Shown piece after piece: positions 17,130 through 24,845 of a stretch of DNA of 64,000 nt. The stretch is taken from the NCBI GenBank assembly GCA_031415695.1, contig JANOSH010000031.1, positions 138,966 through 202,965 on the forward strand. The letters are read 5' to 3'. Positions within the stretch are counted from its first letter, which is position 1; every line of letters begins with the position of its first letter. The stretch is from JANOSH01 sp031415695. GTDB lineage: Bacteria > Actinomycetota > Acidimicrobiia > Acidimicrobiales > Ilumatobacteraceae. The translations under genes were made by a program, and so were the position numbers. The notes beneath the pieces were generated by a model. It ran no database searches and was not told the DNA's origin. It worked only from the letters and a program-made list of their open reading frames with translations.

Positions 17130-17444
17130 ATGACCGATGACATAGAACTTACCGTCGTCACCATGCGTTTCGACGCGGCTGATGCAGAAAAACTGTTGGC
17201 AACGCTCTCGAAGTACCTCGTGTTGGCGCGACATGCACCCGGCTGTCGAAACATCGACCTAGTCGCGTCGACTACGACACCGGGTCGGTATCTGGTCATC
17301 CAGAAGTGGGAATCCCACGAAACGCAACGTGCCCATTTCGATTCGGACATCATGGTCGACATGGCCCGTAGCTGTTCAGGGTTGCTGTCTGCGGCCCCCG
17401 AGATCGACCTCTACGACTCGGTGTCGGCCCACGACCTGCGCTAG
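17130..17444 (+). CDS. Antibiotic biosynthesis monooxygenase (ABM) family protein
   Basis: 104 aa, ferredoxin-like dimeric alpha+beta barrel. APGCRNIDLVASTTTPGRYL followed by VIQKWES is the family core (Gly-Cys turn, then the W-E-S strand), and ETQRAHFDSD is the following helix. Members are small quinol or heme-degrading oxygenases, or simply stress proteins. Length is normal. It stands alone, divergent from the sigma-factor gene. Confidence 0.85.
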   Translation: MTDDIELTVVTMRFDAADAEKLLATLSKYLVLARHAPGCRNIDLVASTTTPGRYLVIQKWESHETQRAHFDSDIMVDMARSCSGLLSAAPEIDLYDSVSAHDLR

Positions 17445-17451
17445 CCGGCCC

Positions 17452-17493
17452 GAGCTTTCGCGCAGTGGCGCGCTGTCAGCGCGCCGGTGTGCG
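17452..17493 (+). repeat. Dispersed REP-like palindrome, copy 1
   Basis: GAGCTTTCGCGCAGT followed by a perfect GGCGCGC-TGTCA-GCGCGCC stem-loop. It shares its left arm with copy 2 (18486) and its core with copy 3 (27211). The stop codon of the minus-strand DUF559-like gene (17476-17478) lies inside it. Confidence 0.7.
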
Positions 17494-18417
17494 TAACCTG
17501 CGTAGGGCCAATACTGCGGCGACGTCGGCAACGGCGGCTGCCCGGCGATGTTTGATGTCGTCGTCGGTGACGCGCAGCGTCAGGTATCCGAGCGCCGCTG
17601 TCTGGCGGTCTCGGCGTTTGTCGCTCTCCGACTCGGTGCGGCCGCCGTGCCACGTGACGTGATCGACCTCGACGATCACGCGCAGGTCGGGCCAGCAGAA
17701 GTCCGGATGAATCTCGCGCCCGTCGGGCAGCGCGAGGCGATACTGACGTTGAGGTGCCGGAAGCCCAGCGCGGGCCATCGCCGACTCGAACGTCAACTCT
17801 TCATGAGAGTCGACGGGCGGCAGTTCCGCCTCCCTCGAAGCCAGAAGCCGGCGTATGACCCCAGCGCCGCTGCGCCCGGGGATCGCGAGCCGTTCCACGT
17901 AGGTCAACAGCGTGGGCAGCGTAAACATCTGACGATCGAATGCCTGCTCGATAACCGATTCGAGATCGTGCACAGCTAGAACCGTTGCTAGATCGACAAC
18001 GGTGCGCGGCGGACTTGTGAGAGCGATGCCATCGGGTCGTTTGACGAGGTCTTCGGGCAGCAACGATTCCGTCCAGTGTGTGGTCACGTTCGTCGTGGCG
18101 CGAACCCCTCGGCCGTTGTCAATCGATACATGAGTCGAACTCGATGCTGGAATCCGCCGGAACTCCCAGATCTTCGCGGCGCTGTGATGCGACACGACAC
18201 CATTGGTGTGATGGCATGCGATCAACGCTTGTTGCAACGGCGTGGTCACGACATCGGCGGCAACGAACACGCCGCGATGCTCGCGTGTGAGCCGGCCCGA
18301 CCGAACAAGATGCCGGATCTGGTGCTCCGTGCATCCGAGCGTGGCGAGTTCGGCTCCAGTCGCGACTCCGTGGCGATCGACTAGCCAAGCCGACAGTTTG
18401 CGTTCGTACGTCCCCAT
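17476..18417 (-). CDS. DUF559-type endonuclease-like protein with AbiEi-like N-terminal winged helix
   Basis: 313 aa. The N-terminal wHTH (TGAELATLGCTEHQIRHLVR, then RGVFVAAD) resembles AbiEi/type IV antitoxin domains. The C-terminal part (HPDFCWPDLRVIVEVDHVTW, later LGYLTLRVTDDDI) is a Vsr/DUF559 PD-(D/E)xK-like fold with D, E-V-D and a downstream Arg/Lys cluster. This two-domain type is abundant in actinobacteria and its role is unknown. ATG 18417 has GAGGT upstream. The final codons fall in a REP-like repeat. Confidence 0.85.
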   Translation of the reverse strand: MGTYERKLSAWLVDRHGVATGAELATLGCTEHQIRHLVRSGRLTREHRGVFVAADVVTTPLQQALIACHHTNGVVSHHSAAKIWEFRRIPASSSTHVSIDNGRGVRATTNVTTHWTESLLPEDLVKRPDGIALTSPPRTVVDLATVLAVHDLESVIEQAFDRQMFTLPTLLTYVERLAIPGRSGAGVIRRLLASREAELPPVDSHEELTFESAMARAGLPAPQRQYRLALPDGREIHPDFCWPDLRVIVEVDHVTWHGGRTESESDKRRDRQTAALGYLTLRVTDDDIKHRRAAAVADVAAVLALRRLRTPAR

Positions 18418-18485
18418 GACAACCTCGATGCAGCGTGAGCCGAAAGGAGGAAGTGACAAGACTCTACAGCCTCACGAGCATGCGC

Positions 18486-18536
18486 CGAGCTTTCGCGCAG
18501 GGGCGCGCCGACAGCGCGCTACCGCGCGAAAGCTCG
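18486..18536 (+). repeat. Dispersed REP-like palindrome, copy 2 (long hairpin)
   Basis: Perfect 13-bp outer arms (CGAGCTTTCGCGC/GCGCGAAAGCTCG) enclose a second GCGCGC stem. It lies between the minus-strand hydrolase stop (18540) and the next gene start, where it could also act as a transcription terminator. Confidence 0.75.
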
Positions 18537-18539
18537 CTT

Positions 18540-19517
18540 TTAGAGTCGGGCTAGCACACCGAGTAACGCGGCGTTGAACGCCTCGGGCTTTTCCTGCTGC
18601 GTCCAGTGCCCGGCACCATCGATGAGTGACCAGCCGCGATAGCCAGGTAGCAGCGACGCCATGGCTTTAATCGACGCCGCGGTGCGCGAAACGACGAAGT
18701 CCTTGCTGCCGCCGATAAACCAGCTCGGCATTGTGAGCCGAGTTGTTGGCAGATCGTGGACCAGGTCGAAGTTGGCGTCGAGGTTGCGGTAATAGCTGAT
18801 GGGACCGAAGAATCCCGAGTGAGCGAACTGGTCGGCGTAATGGCGGATGTCGGCTTCGGGCAACCAAGCCGGTAACTCCGTAGGTGCGTCGGCCATCTGG
18901 TCGAGCCAGCCTGTTCCTGCCGCGGGCGGCAGCGGTTCGCCGGCACGAGCCGCAAGCCCGTCGTACGCATCTCCCGAACCGCCCCACAACGTGTTTCGCA
19001 TAGTGCGGTACGGATTGACTGCCATCTCGGTTTCGGCTGGCCCCACCTCCTGGAAATACAGCATGTAGAAGTACCGGTCGCCGTAGAGGGAGCGGAACAG
19101 ATCGGTGGGTCGCATTGGCCAATCGGTGAACGGGACACTGACCCCAATCACGGACTTCACCCGTTCGGGGTACAGCCGAGCGAGATCCCACACGATGAGC
19201 GCCCCCCAGTCGTGACCGACGAACGTGGCCTGGGATTGGCCGGTTTCGTCGACAAGCGCCAACAGGTCGCCAGTGAGCTGCTTAATGCCGTAGTCGGTGA
19301 CGTTTGTCGGCACACTGCTGTAGCCATAGCCGCGCTGGTCGGGGGCAATGACGTGATAGCCAGCATCGGCCAGCGGCTCCATTTGATAACGCCAGCTGTA
19401 TGCGCCTTCGGGGAACCCGTGACTCAGGATGATGACCGGGTTGCCCGATTCACCCGCCTCGGTAACCTGCAGGACAACACCATTGACGTGCGCTTCGCGA
19501 TGTCGAATTTCGGACAT
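18540..19517 (-). CDS. Alpha/beta hydrolase, epoxide-hydrolase-like
   Basis: 325 aa. HGFPEGAYSWRYQ is the oxyanion HGxP motif, and GHDWGALIVWDLA holds the nucleophile Asp of epoxide hydrolases and dehalogenases. An acidic residue and the catalytic His (DGAGHWTQQEKPEAF) close the triad. A cap domain lies between about 130 and 240. It would open epoxides or similar substrates in the cytoplasm. ATG 19517 is 6 nt after TACATT (leaderless). Confidence 0.9.
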   Translation of the reverse strand: MSEIRHREAHVNGVVLQVTEAGESGNPVIILSHGFPEGAYSWRYQMEPLADAGYHVIAPDQRGYGYSSVPTNVTDYGIKQLTGDLLALVDETGQSQATFVGHDWGALIVWDLARLYPERVKSVIGVSVPFTDWPMRPTDLFRSLYGDRYFYMLYFQEVGPAETEMAVNPYRTMRNTLWGGSGDAYDGLAARAGEPLPPAAGTGWLDQMADAPTELPAWLPEADIRHYADQFAHSGFFGPISYYRNLDANFDLVHDLPTTRLTMPSWFIGGSKDFVVSRTAASIKAMASLLPGYRGWSLIDGAGHWTQQEKPEAFNAALLGVLARL

Positions 19518-19523
19518 GGCCGA

Positions 19524-19529
19524 AATGTA
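19524..19529 (-). promoter_or_regulatory. Leaderless -10 for the epoxide-hydrolase-like gene
   Basis: TACATT on the minus strand, 6 nt before ATG 19517. Confidence 0.5.
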
Positions 19530-19540
19530 GCGCGCCGCCT

Positions 19541-19870
19541 CTAGAACCGGCGGTCGTTGGTCTTCTTTTTGGGCGGCGCCTTGAATGGGGCTTCGACCAA
19601 GATTTCGAACAAGGCATCGTCGGGTTGCTTGGGCTCGTTCAACCGCTGCAGGTAGAGCTTCAGCGACGCGCGGGCCGGAGCGACGTGCTCGCCACGAAGG
19701 CTAACCGAGCGGGCCATGGCATCTTTGGCGCGCTGTACGCGCTCCTTACGCTTGGCCTTTTCCTCTTCGCTTCGCCCGCCACCAGACGACGGCGCAGCAG
19801 CAGCTGGTTTGGCTGCCGGGGCTGCAGGGGTCTCTTCGGGGGTGGTGGACTCGTCGTCGGCCGTGGCCAT
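19541..19870 (-). CDS. Small hypothetical protein with Ala/Pro-rich N-terminus
   Basis: 109 aa, unrecognised. Residues 1-32 are Ala/Pro/Thr-rich and look disordered. A charged, basic helix follows (RSEEEKAKRKERVQRAKDAM), then a short ordered part (ASLKLYLQRLNEPKQPDDAL) and a Lys-rich tail. GGAG lies 9 nt before ATG 19870. The charge pattern suggests nucleic-acid or ribosome association, but nothing proves it. Confidence 0.65.
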   Translation of the reverse strand: MATADDESTTPEETPAAPAAKPAAAAPSSGGGRSEEEKAKRKERVQRAKDAMARSVSLRGEHVAPARASLKLYLQRLNEPKQPDDALFEILVEAPFKAPPKKKTNDRRF

Positions 19871-19955
19871 GAGAAATATCTCCGAGATAGCAGGCAGCGT
19901 GGGCTGCGTTTGGGTGTCGAAGGATCATAGTTCACGAACCCCGTAAGTGACCGGG

Positions 19956-22727
19956 TCAGCTTGGTGTGACGTTTAGCGTTGTGGGCCGTTCGGTGGATCG
20001 TTGCGGGAGCGTGATGCGGGGTTTGGGGTTGACGGCTGGGGTGTCAACGGAGGCATTGGCGAGGTTGAGTTGGTCGAGGGGGTAGCCGGGGCCGGGGCCC
20101 ATCCAGCCGACGAGGTCGGCGATGATGTGGGTGTTGGCGCCGCCCGTTCCGATGCGGATGGATCGGTCGGGGCCGAGGGTGGCGATGACGAGGTTGGGCA
20201 CTGTTTGGCCGTTGGTGAAGTTGAGGTTCGAGGCGAGGGGCCGCGGTTCGCCGTTGGGCCACGTAACCAGGAAGCCGCTGTTGTCGGGTTGGGTGGCGGT
20301 GAGGTTGATGACGGCGGCGGTGGCGCCGTAGGGAATATCGCGTGCGAGTGCGAGGCGTATGTCGTTGCCAGCGCCGATGGGCGCTGCAGGTGCGCCGGTG
20401 CCGAACCGGGTATCGAGCATCCGTTTCGGCGCGGGGGTCGCCGTGAACTGCCCGTCCGGGATCGGAGCGCCTGCGATGTAGACACCGAGAACGTCGACGA
20501 TGACGTGACTGGTACCTGCCGAGTTGAGGACCCAGATGCTTCCATCCTCCCCGACGGGTACGACAACCATATTGGCCACGGTCTGACCCCGAGTGAAGTT
20601 CAGATTCGAGGTACTAAAGTCATCGGTCGTGAAGTAACCACTTGGTCCGCGACCGCCAATAACTGCCACATACCCCGTGGTCGAGGGCTGGGTCACGGTT
20701 ACGTTAAGGGCTACGGCACGCACTAACGACTCTGGTCGGTACAGGGGTACGCGCATGCCCGATCGTGGGTTCAGCGGAATGTTGTCGTCTCTCGTGTCGA
20801 CTACGCGTTCGGGAGTGAATGGCACGTAGGCCGTCCCTCCGGACGACGGCGACGAGTCGGCGTACCAACCAACGACATCGATGAGCACATGAGATTGGCC
20901 GTCGGAATTGAAAGCCTTGATCGTGCCGTCCGGAGCGACCGCAACGGTCACTAGGTTGGGGACCGATTTTCCTGCGGTGAAGTTAAGGTTCGACGCAAGC
21001 GGCCGTTGCTGGTCGCCAGCGAACACCGAGAGATAGCCAGACGCTGTTGGTTCGGTCACCGTAACGTTGGCAACAATTGCGCTAACTCCGCTCTCTGGGA
21101 TCCAATTGATGCCAGTTACCTTCCAGCGGGCCGATTCTCCGGCTCCGAGCTTGCCCGATCGACCGCCAAGCCCCGACCGCGTGTCTACTACTCGGTACGG
21201 TGCGAGCGGATGGAATTCGCCATCGTACGGTCGTACGATTGCACCATCGGGAATGACAACAACGTTCTGGTAAGGATGTCCGAATGTCACGTCCCGGAAC
21301 CCGTACGCCGCATCGGGGGGAATCCGGCTATCGGAAGTCACACCTCCTACGGCCACAGGGTGCGCTTGGAAATGAGGATGTGTCCAGCGGTACACGAAGG
21401 GGAAGACCTCGGCCGGATGTCCAACAGCGTTGTGAGGAAATCTCGACGAGCGGTCGATCGTTATCGTGGCGTCGAGCACGTTGATCGCTACCGGGGTTTC
21501 GCATCCGTCGATCGTTCGAAGGGTTATGTGATGGACCCCCACTTCTAATGTGGACGGTAGCCAAGCGCGAATCCGTACGTGGGTGCGAATGTTGGTTGGT
21601 ATTGCTTCGGCCCGGAATGTAGCCGAATTGGCGGTGGTCCCGTCTCTCGTGACTCCCTGAACCTCCAGCTCCATCATTTGTCCTCGGACGAACGTAGCCG
21701 GGATGTTGCCGATGCCTACGGCGAGCGAACCGGGAGCTTGAATGATGACAATCCATCCGCCGAAATAGGACATGACGATGCGTTTTCCGTCATTTGAGAG
21801 TTGCCAATTCCCGAATCCGGGGATGATGGGCACCCCCGAATACGATCCAATGTAGCGGTGACTGCCGGTCGTCCTGTCCAGAACGTAGGCGCTGCTGTCG
21901 GCGTCCAAACCATCGTCACCGATGATAAATCGGGCATCGTCGGTGACGGCGTGGACACGAAACGGGTAGCTGGCGATGATCGTCGCCGTCGTAGTGTCGA
22001 AAATCGAAGAACCGTCACTGACCCGGATGATCTTGAACCGGCCGTTGGGACTGCTGGTTTCACGTACGGTTGAGTCGGCGACAGCGATTTGATCAGGACC
22101 AACCCGATAGCCGTCGACGCCGTTCGCGTCAAGGTAGTAGATGGTCAGCCCGTCGTTCGACGCATGGTGGATTGCAGCCCCCGGAGGGCCAGTCAGTTCG
22201 TTGAACATGCCGGTCATCACACTGATACGCAAATTTCGGCTAACGGTTGGTTGGCCATTGGCGTCGGCAATAACAATCGTGGCGTGAACTATTGCTGTGC
22301 TGGCTGACAACCCCCACAGGGTTATGTTTTGGAAAGCTGGCAGCTGAGGATGGGAAGCGGTGGTGCTGGTGCCACTAGCTAGGTCGTGCACCCGCAAATC
22401 GCCGTTAGATGTAATGGTTACGAGCTTGAGAAGCTGTGCATCGCCAGCGGACGATAGGGCACCAGGGTGGGGGATGTTTATGGGGATTCTGGCGGTCAGA
22501 TCCATCCACTTTAGATCGAATGACGGAGCTACTCGCCACATGACTCGTTGTCCGTCGGGTGACATTTGCACGTACGTTGGCGTGGTGTCTGGCGGACTGA
22601 AGTCGCCCAAATCGACCGCACACGCACTTGATGAGCCGGCCGCGCCCACAGGCTCGGAAGGAATTGCAGGCGTGATCAAAATCGACACCAAAAAAGCTAT
22701 TGACACTACCCGCCAAGGTCGCCGCAT
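19956..22727 (-). CDS. Secreted propeller-like protein with three C-terminal 'VVDTR' modules
   Basis: 923 aa. The signal peptide covers about 1-29. Residues about 40-340 contain WD/TolB-like strands (SPDGQRVMWRVAP, SNDGKRIVMSY), probably a beta-propeller. After an Ig-like segment, three modules of about 125 residues follow, each starting YRVVDTRSG, ERVVDTRDD or KRMLDTRFG and closing with a 'HVLIDVVGWY'-like strand. Each contains 'NLNFTxGxxVxNxV'. Such modules are frequent in secreted Acidimicrobiia proteins and are probably adhesive; function unknown. ATG 22727 follows TAGGCT by 6 nt (leaderless). Confidence 0.85.
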   Translation of the reverse strand: MRRPWRVVSIAFLVSILITPAIPSEPVGAAGSSSACAVDLGDFSPPDTTPTYVQMSPDGQRVMWRVAPSFDLKWMDLTARIPINIPHPGALSSAGDAQLLKLVTITSNGDLRVHDLASGTSTTASHPQLPAFQNITLWGLSASTAIVHATIVIADANGQPTVSRNLRISVMTGMFNELTGPPGAAIHHASNDGLTIYYLDANGVDGYRVGPDQIAVADSTVRETSSPNGRFKIIRVSDGSSIFDTTTATIIASYPFRVHAVTDDARFIIGDDGLDADSSAYVLDRTTGSHRYIGSYSGVPIIPGFGNWQLSNDGKRIVMSYFGGWIVIIQAPGSLAVGIGNIPATFVRGQMMELEVQGVTRDGTTANSATFRAEAIPTNIRTHVRIRAWLPSTLEVGVHHITLRTIDGCETPVAINVLDATITIDRSSRFPHNAVGHPAEVFPFVYRWTHPHFQAHPVAVGGVTSDSRIPPDAAYGFRDVTFGHPYQNVVVIPDGAIVRPYDGEFHPLAPYRVVDTRSGLGGRSGKLGAGESARWKVTGINWIPESGVSAIVANVTVTEPTASGYLSVFAGDQQRPLASNLNFTAGKSVPNLVTVAVAPDGTIKAFNSDGQSHVLIDVVGWYADSSPSSGGTAYVPFTPERVVDTRDDNIPLNPRSGMRVPLYRPESLVRAVALNVTVTQPSTTGYVAVIGGRGPSGYFTTDDFSTSNLNFTRGQTVANMVVVPVGEDGSIWVLNSAGTSHVIVDVLGVYIAGAPIPDGQFTATPAPKRMLDTRFGTGAPAAPIGAGNDIRLALARDIPYGATAAVINLTATQPDNSGFLVTWPNGEPRPLASNLNFTNGQTVPNLVIATLGPDRSIRIGTGGANTHIIADLVGWMGPGPGYPLDQLNLANASVDTPAVNPKPRITLPQRSTERPTTLNVTPS

Positions 22728-22733
22728 CGGTGC

Positions 22734-22739
22734 AGCCTA
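22734..22739 (-). promoter_or_regulatory. Leaderless -10 for the DTR-module protein gene
   Basis: TAGGCT on the minus strand, 6 nt before ATG 22727. Confidence 0.5.
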
Positions 22740-22746
22740 CGTGACC

Positions 22747-23301
22747 TCACACGGTGGTGGTGTTGGTAATGCCCTTCTGACTGATGGCATCGAGTTGGCC
22801 CCAGGTGAGGCCGGTGGCGTTGAGCACGTCGTCAAAGGTTTCGTCGGTCACGTCGGTAAAGCCGTGCCGGTTCCTGTAGTTGTAACGCCACCGCTGTTCG
22901 TTAATGGGGTAACCCAATCGATGGACTCGCCCGATGGCATACACATCCCACGCTGCCGATTGCGCGAGTGTGAGATCGTCGTCGGCCGGTGCCTCACCGA
23001 ACCCGCCGTCGACACGGTCTTTTGCCCGCAGCAACACTCGACCCAGCGCAAGCGCGGTTGCATCGGCAGAAAACTGGCGGGGCATTTTGGTGTCCTCGAA
23101 CGCGCCGCTGTCGGCCGTGACAACCCATGCGTCACCGTCGGACTTGGCACGGATGCGTGCGAGTGGGCTGGTTTCGTCGATAGCGATTGAGAGATCGCCC
23201 GATAGCCCGATGGCTGCAGCAACCTGACCAGCAACGCGGGCTATCTCGGCGGCGTCGTAAAAGACGAGAGTGAATGCCTGGGGCGAGACGTATACCGCCA
23301 T
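22747..23301 (-). CDS. Hypothetical protein, third gene of the ferritin-like cassette
   Basis: 184 aa, not recognised. It is soluble, with no signal peptide. The N-terminal half has alternating strand/helix predictions (FTLVFYDAAEIARVAGQVAA), and the C-terminal half is aromatic and basic (NEQRWRYNYRNRHGFTDVTD). Its ATG overlaps the stop of the DUF455-like gene (TGATG), indicating tight coupling. It may be an accessory or substrate partner of the two diiron-type proteins, which is inference from position only. Confidence 0.7.
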   Translation of the reverse strand: MAVYVSPQAFTLVFYDAAEIARVAGQVAAAIGLSGDLSIAIDETSPLARIRAKSDGDAWVVTADSGAFEDTKMPRQFSADATALALGRVLLRAKDRVDGGFGEAPADDDLTLAQSAAWDVYAIGRVHRLGYPINEQRWRYNYRNRHGFTDVTDETFDDVLNATGLTWGQLDAISQKGITNTTTV

Positions 23302-24161
23302 CAGCCAGCGGCTGCCGCAGCCAAGGCCTCGGTAGCAGCAGCGCGAGCGGATGCGGTTTGGGCTTTGATGTCATTGAGGCCCTGCATCGACATCTCGTTG
23401 ATGTCTTCGATCTCGTCGTTGGTGAACCCGGCAAGTTCACGGAAGCGTCGGGCAAGGCGAATTGACGACTCGTCGGATTCGGATCGGAATGCGCCGAAAC
23501 TAAAGAGCTTGTCGACCACCTGTTGGAATTCAAGCGCCTTCTTGCGACGATCGGGGTCGTTCTCGGTGATCTTGCGCAACCAGTCGCTGCCCATCTTCAC
23601 GTGGGTTACCTCGTCGGCCAGCATCCAGTCTTCACAGAACGCCAGGAACGGATCGCTGCTCAACTCGCCGAATTCCTTCATGGCCGTGAACACATCGATA
23701 GCCAAGCCTTCAAGCGCTCGATTGACGCCAGCCAGCCGGAACACCGGATCGTTGCTACATGCCGCGCTGAAGAGCAACGTGTTCTCGGCAAACTCGCCGA
23801 TCTCGCCACCCATCCAGTCGCTCAGCTTCACGCTGATCTCGACGTGACGCGCTTCGTCCCAGGCCTGGCGGGCCATGTCGAGCTTGAGTTCGAACGGCGC
23901 TTCGACGCCGGTCGTGAAATCCCAGCACGTTCGGCCCGCACCTTCGAGCGCTTGGATCTCGCCGACAAAGATGCCGTGCATCAGTGCTCGTGCGGCGTTG
24001 GGAGCGTCCTTGCGAGCCGGGGTGAGCCGGTTCGATTTCGAACCCTTGGCCGTGGCCACCATATTGGCATCGGTTCGAGGGTCGCTCTGACGGTCTGCCA
24101 TGGTGATGAGGTTGAATCGCTCGTCACGGGCTAGGTCTTCGACAGGGAAAAACTTACGCAT
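23301..24161 (-). CDS. DUF455-like ferritin-fold protein
   Basis: 286 aa, mainly helical. Candidate metal ligands follow the ferritin-like E...ExxH pattern: GEIQALEGAG near 70, WDEARHVEISVK near 101, and LADEVTHVKMGSDWL near 182. This matches the DUF455/MiaE-like branch of the ferritin superfamily, whose members are diiron oxygenases or of unknown activity. A strong GGAGG precedes ATG 24161. It is the middle gene of a three-gene cassette, 12 bp after the upstream gene. Confidence 0.8.
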   Translation of the reverse strand: MRKFFPVEDLARDERFNLITMADRQSDPRTDANMVATAKGSKSNRLTPARKDAPNAARALMHGIFVGEIQALEGAGRTCWDFTTGVEAPFELKLDMARQAWDEARHVEISVKLSDWMGGEIGEFAENTLLFSAACSNDPVFRLAGVNRALEGLAIDVFTAMKEFGELSSDPFLAFCEDWMLADEVTHVKMGSDWLRKITENDPDRRKKALEFQQVVDKLFSFGAFRSESDESSIRLARRFRELAGFTNDEIEDINEMSMQGLNDIKAQTASARAAATEALAAAAAG

Positions 24162-24173
24162 GGTCGCCTCCGC

Positions 24174-24809
24174 TCAGTTCGGTGATCCGATTGTACCCGG
24201 GCCTGCAATTCCACCGGCCGCGAGCATGATTTTTTGCAGCTTCGCTTGATGGGCCGTGGCCCGATCGACTTCCTCGTCAGTCTCGATAAGCGACTGAATA
24301 AGCATCTCGCCGTCTCGCCAGTCTTCGAACTCGTCTTGCAACGCAAACTTGAGCGACCGGATAGTCGGTGCGTCCGTAATGGTGCTGGTGTTGTTCAGAT
24401 GGAACGTATAGGCGGCAATTTTCGCGGGGATGAGCACGCGGTACACGCCAACCAGTTTTTCGATGGTGAGCTCTGGTGCTTCTGGCTCGGTCATGGCCTC
24501 GATGAAGGCAACCATCTCGTCGTTGGCGGGTTTTGTGAGCCGCTCGGGGTTCATCTCGCGAAGTTCTGGCAACCGCTTGTGCCATAGCTCGGCGTGCCAC
24601 GCATGTTTGTAGCAGTGCGTGCCGAGCCGCATTTTCACATCGAGTTCGGGAACCGTGGCAACCCAGCCGCCGAGGGCTTCGAACAGTTTCATCTCGGTCC
24701 ATTTGTAGTGGCCGATACGCCGGGCCGATTCGGCAACGTCGAAGGAGCCGGGGAGCTCGCGTCGATCCCATGGGGCAAACGGTGCACGCGGTTTGGATGG
24801 GTCGGCCAT
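24174..24809 (-). CDS. Ferritin-like (diiron-type) protein, first gene of the cassette
   Basis: 211 aa, helical. HYKWTEMKLFEALGGWVATV contributes a Glu, THCYKHAWHAELWHKRLPEL is an unusually His-rich second helix (H-x3-H-x2-H-x4-H), and LQDEFEDWRDGEMLIQ near 165 resembles a second metal half-site. It is related in fold to the downstream DUF455-like protein but clearly divergent in sequence. A TAACAT lies 8 nt before ATG 24809. The enzymatic role is unknown. Confidence 0.75.
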   Translation of the reverse strand: MADPSKPRAPFAPWDRRELPGSFDVAESARRIGHYKWTEMKLFEALGGWVATVPELDVKMRLGTHCYKHAWHAELWHKRLPELREMNPERLTKPANDEMVAFIEAMTEPEAPELTIEKLVGVYRVLIPAKIAAYTFHLNNTSTITDAPTIRSLKFALQDEFEDWRDGEMLIQSLIETDEEVDRATAHQAKLQKIMLAAGGIAGPGTIGSPN

Positions 24810-24845
24810 GGGTGCCGATGTTACCCACGGGCTGCAGTTCGCGCT

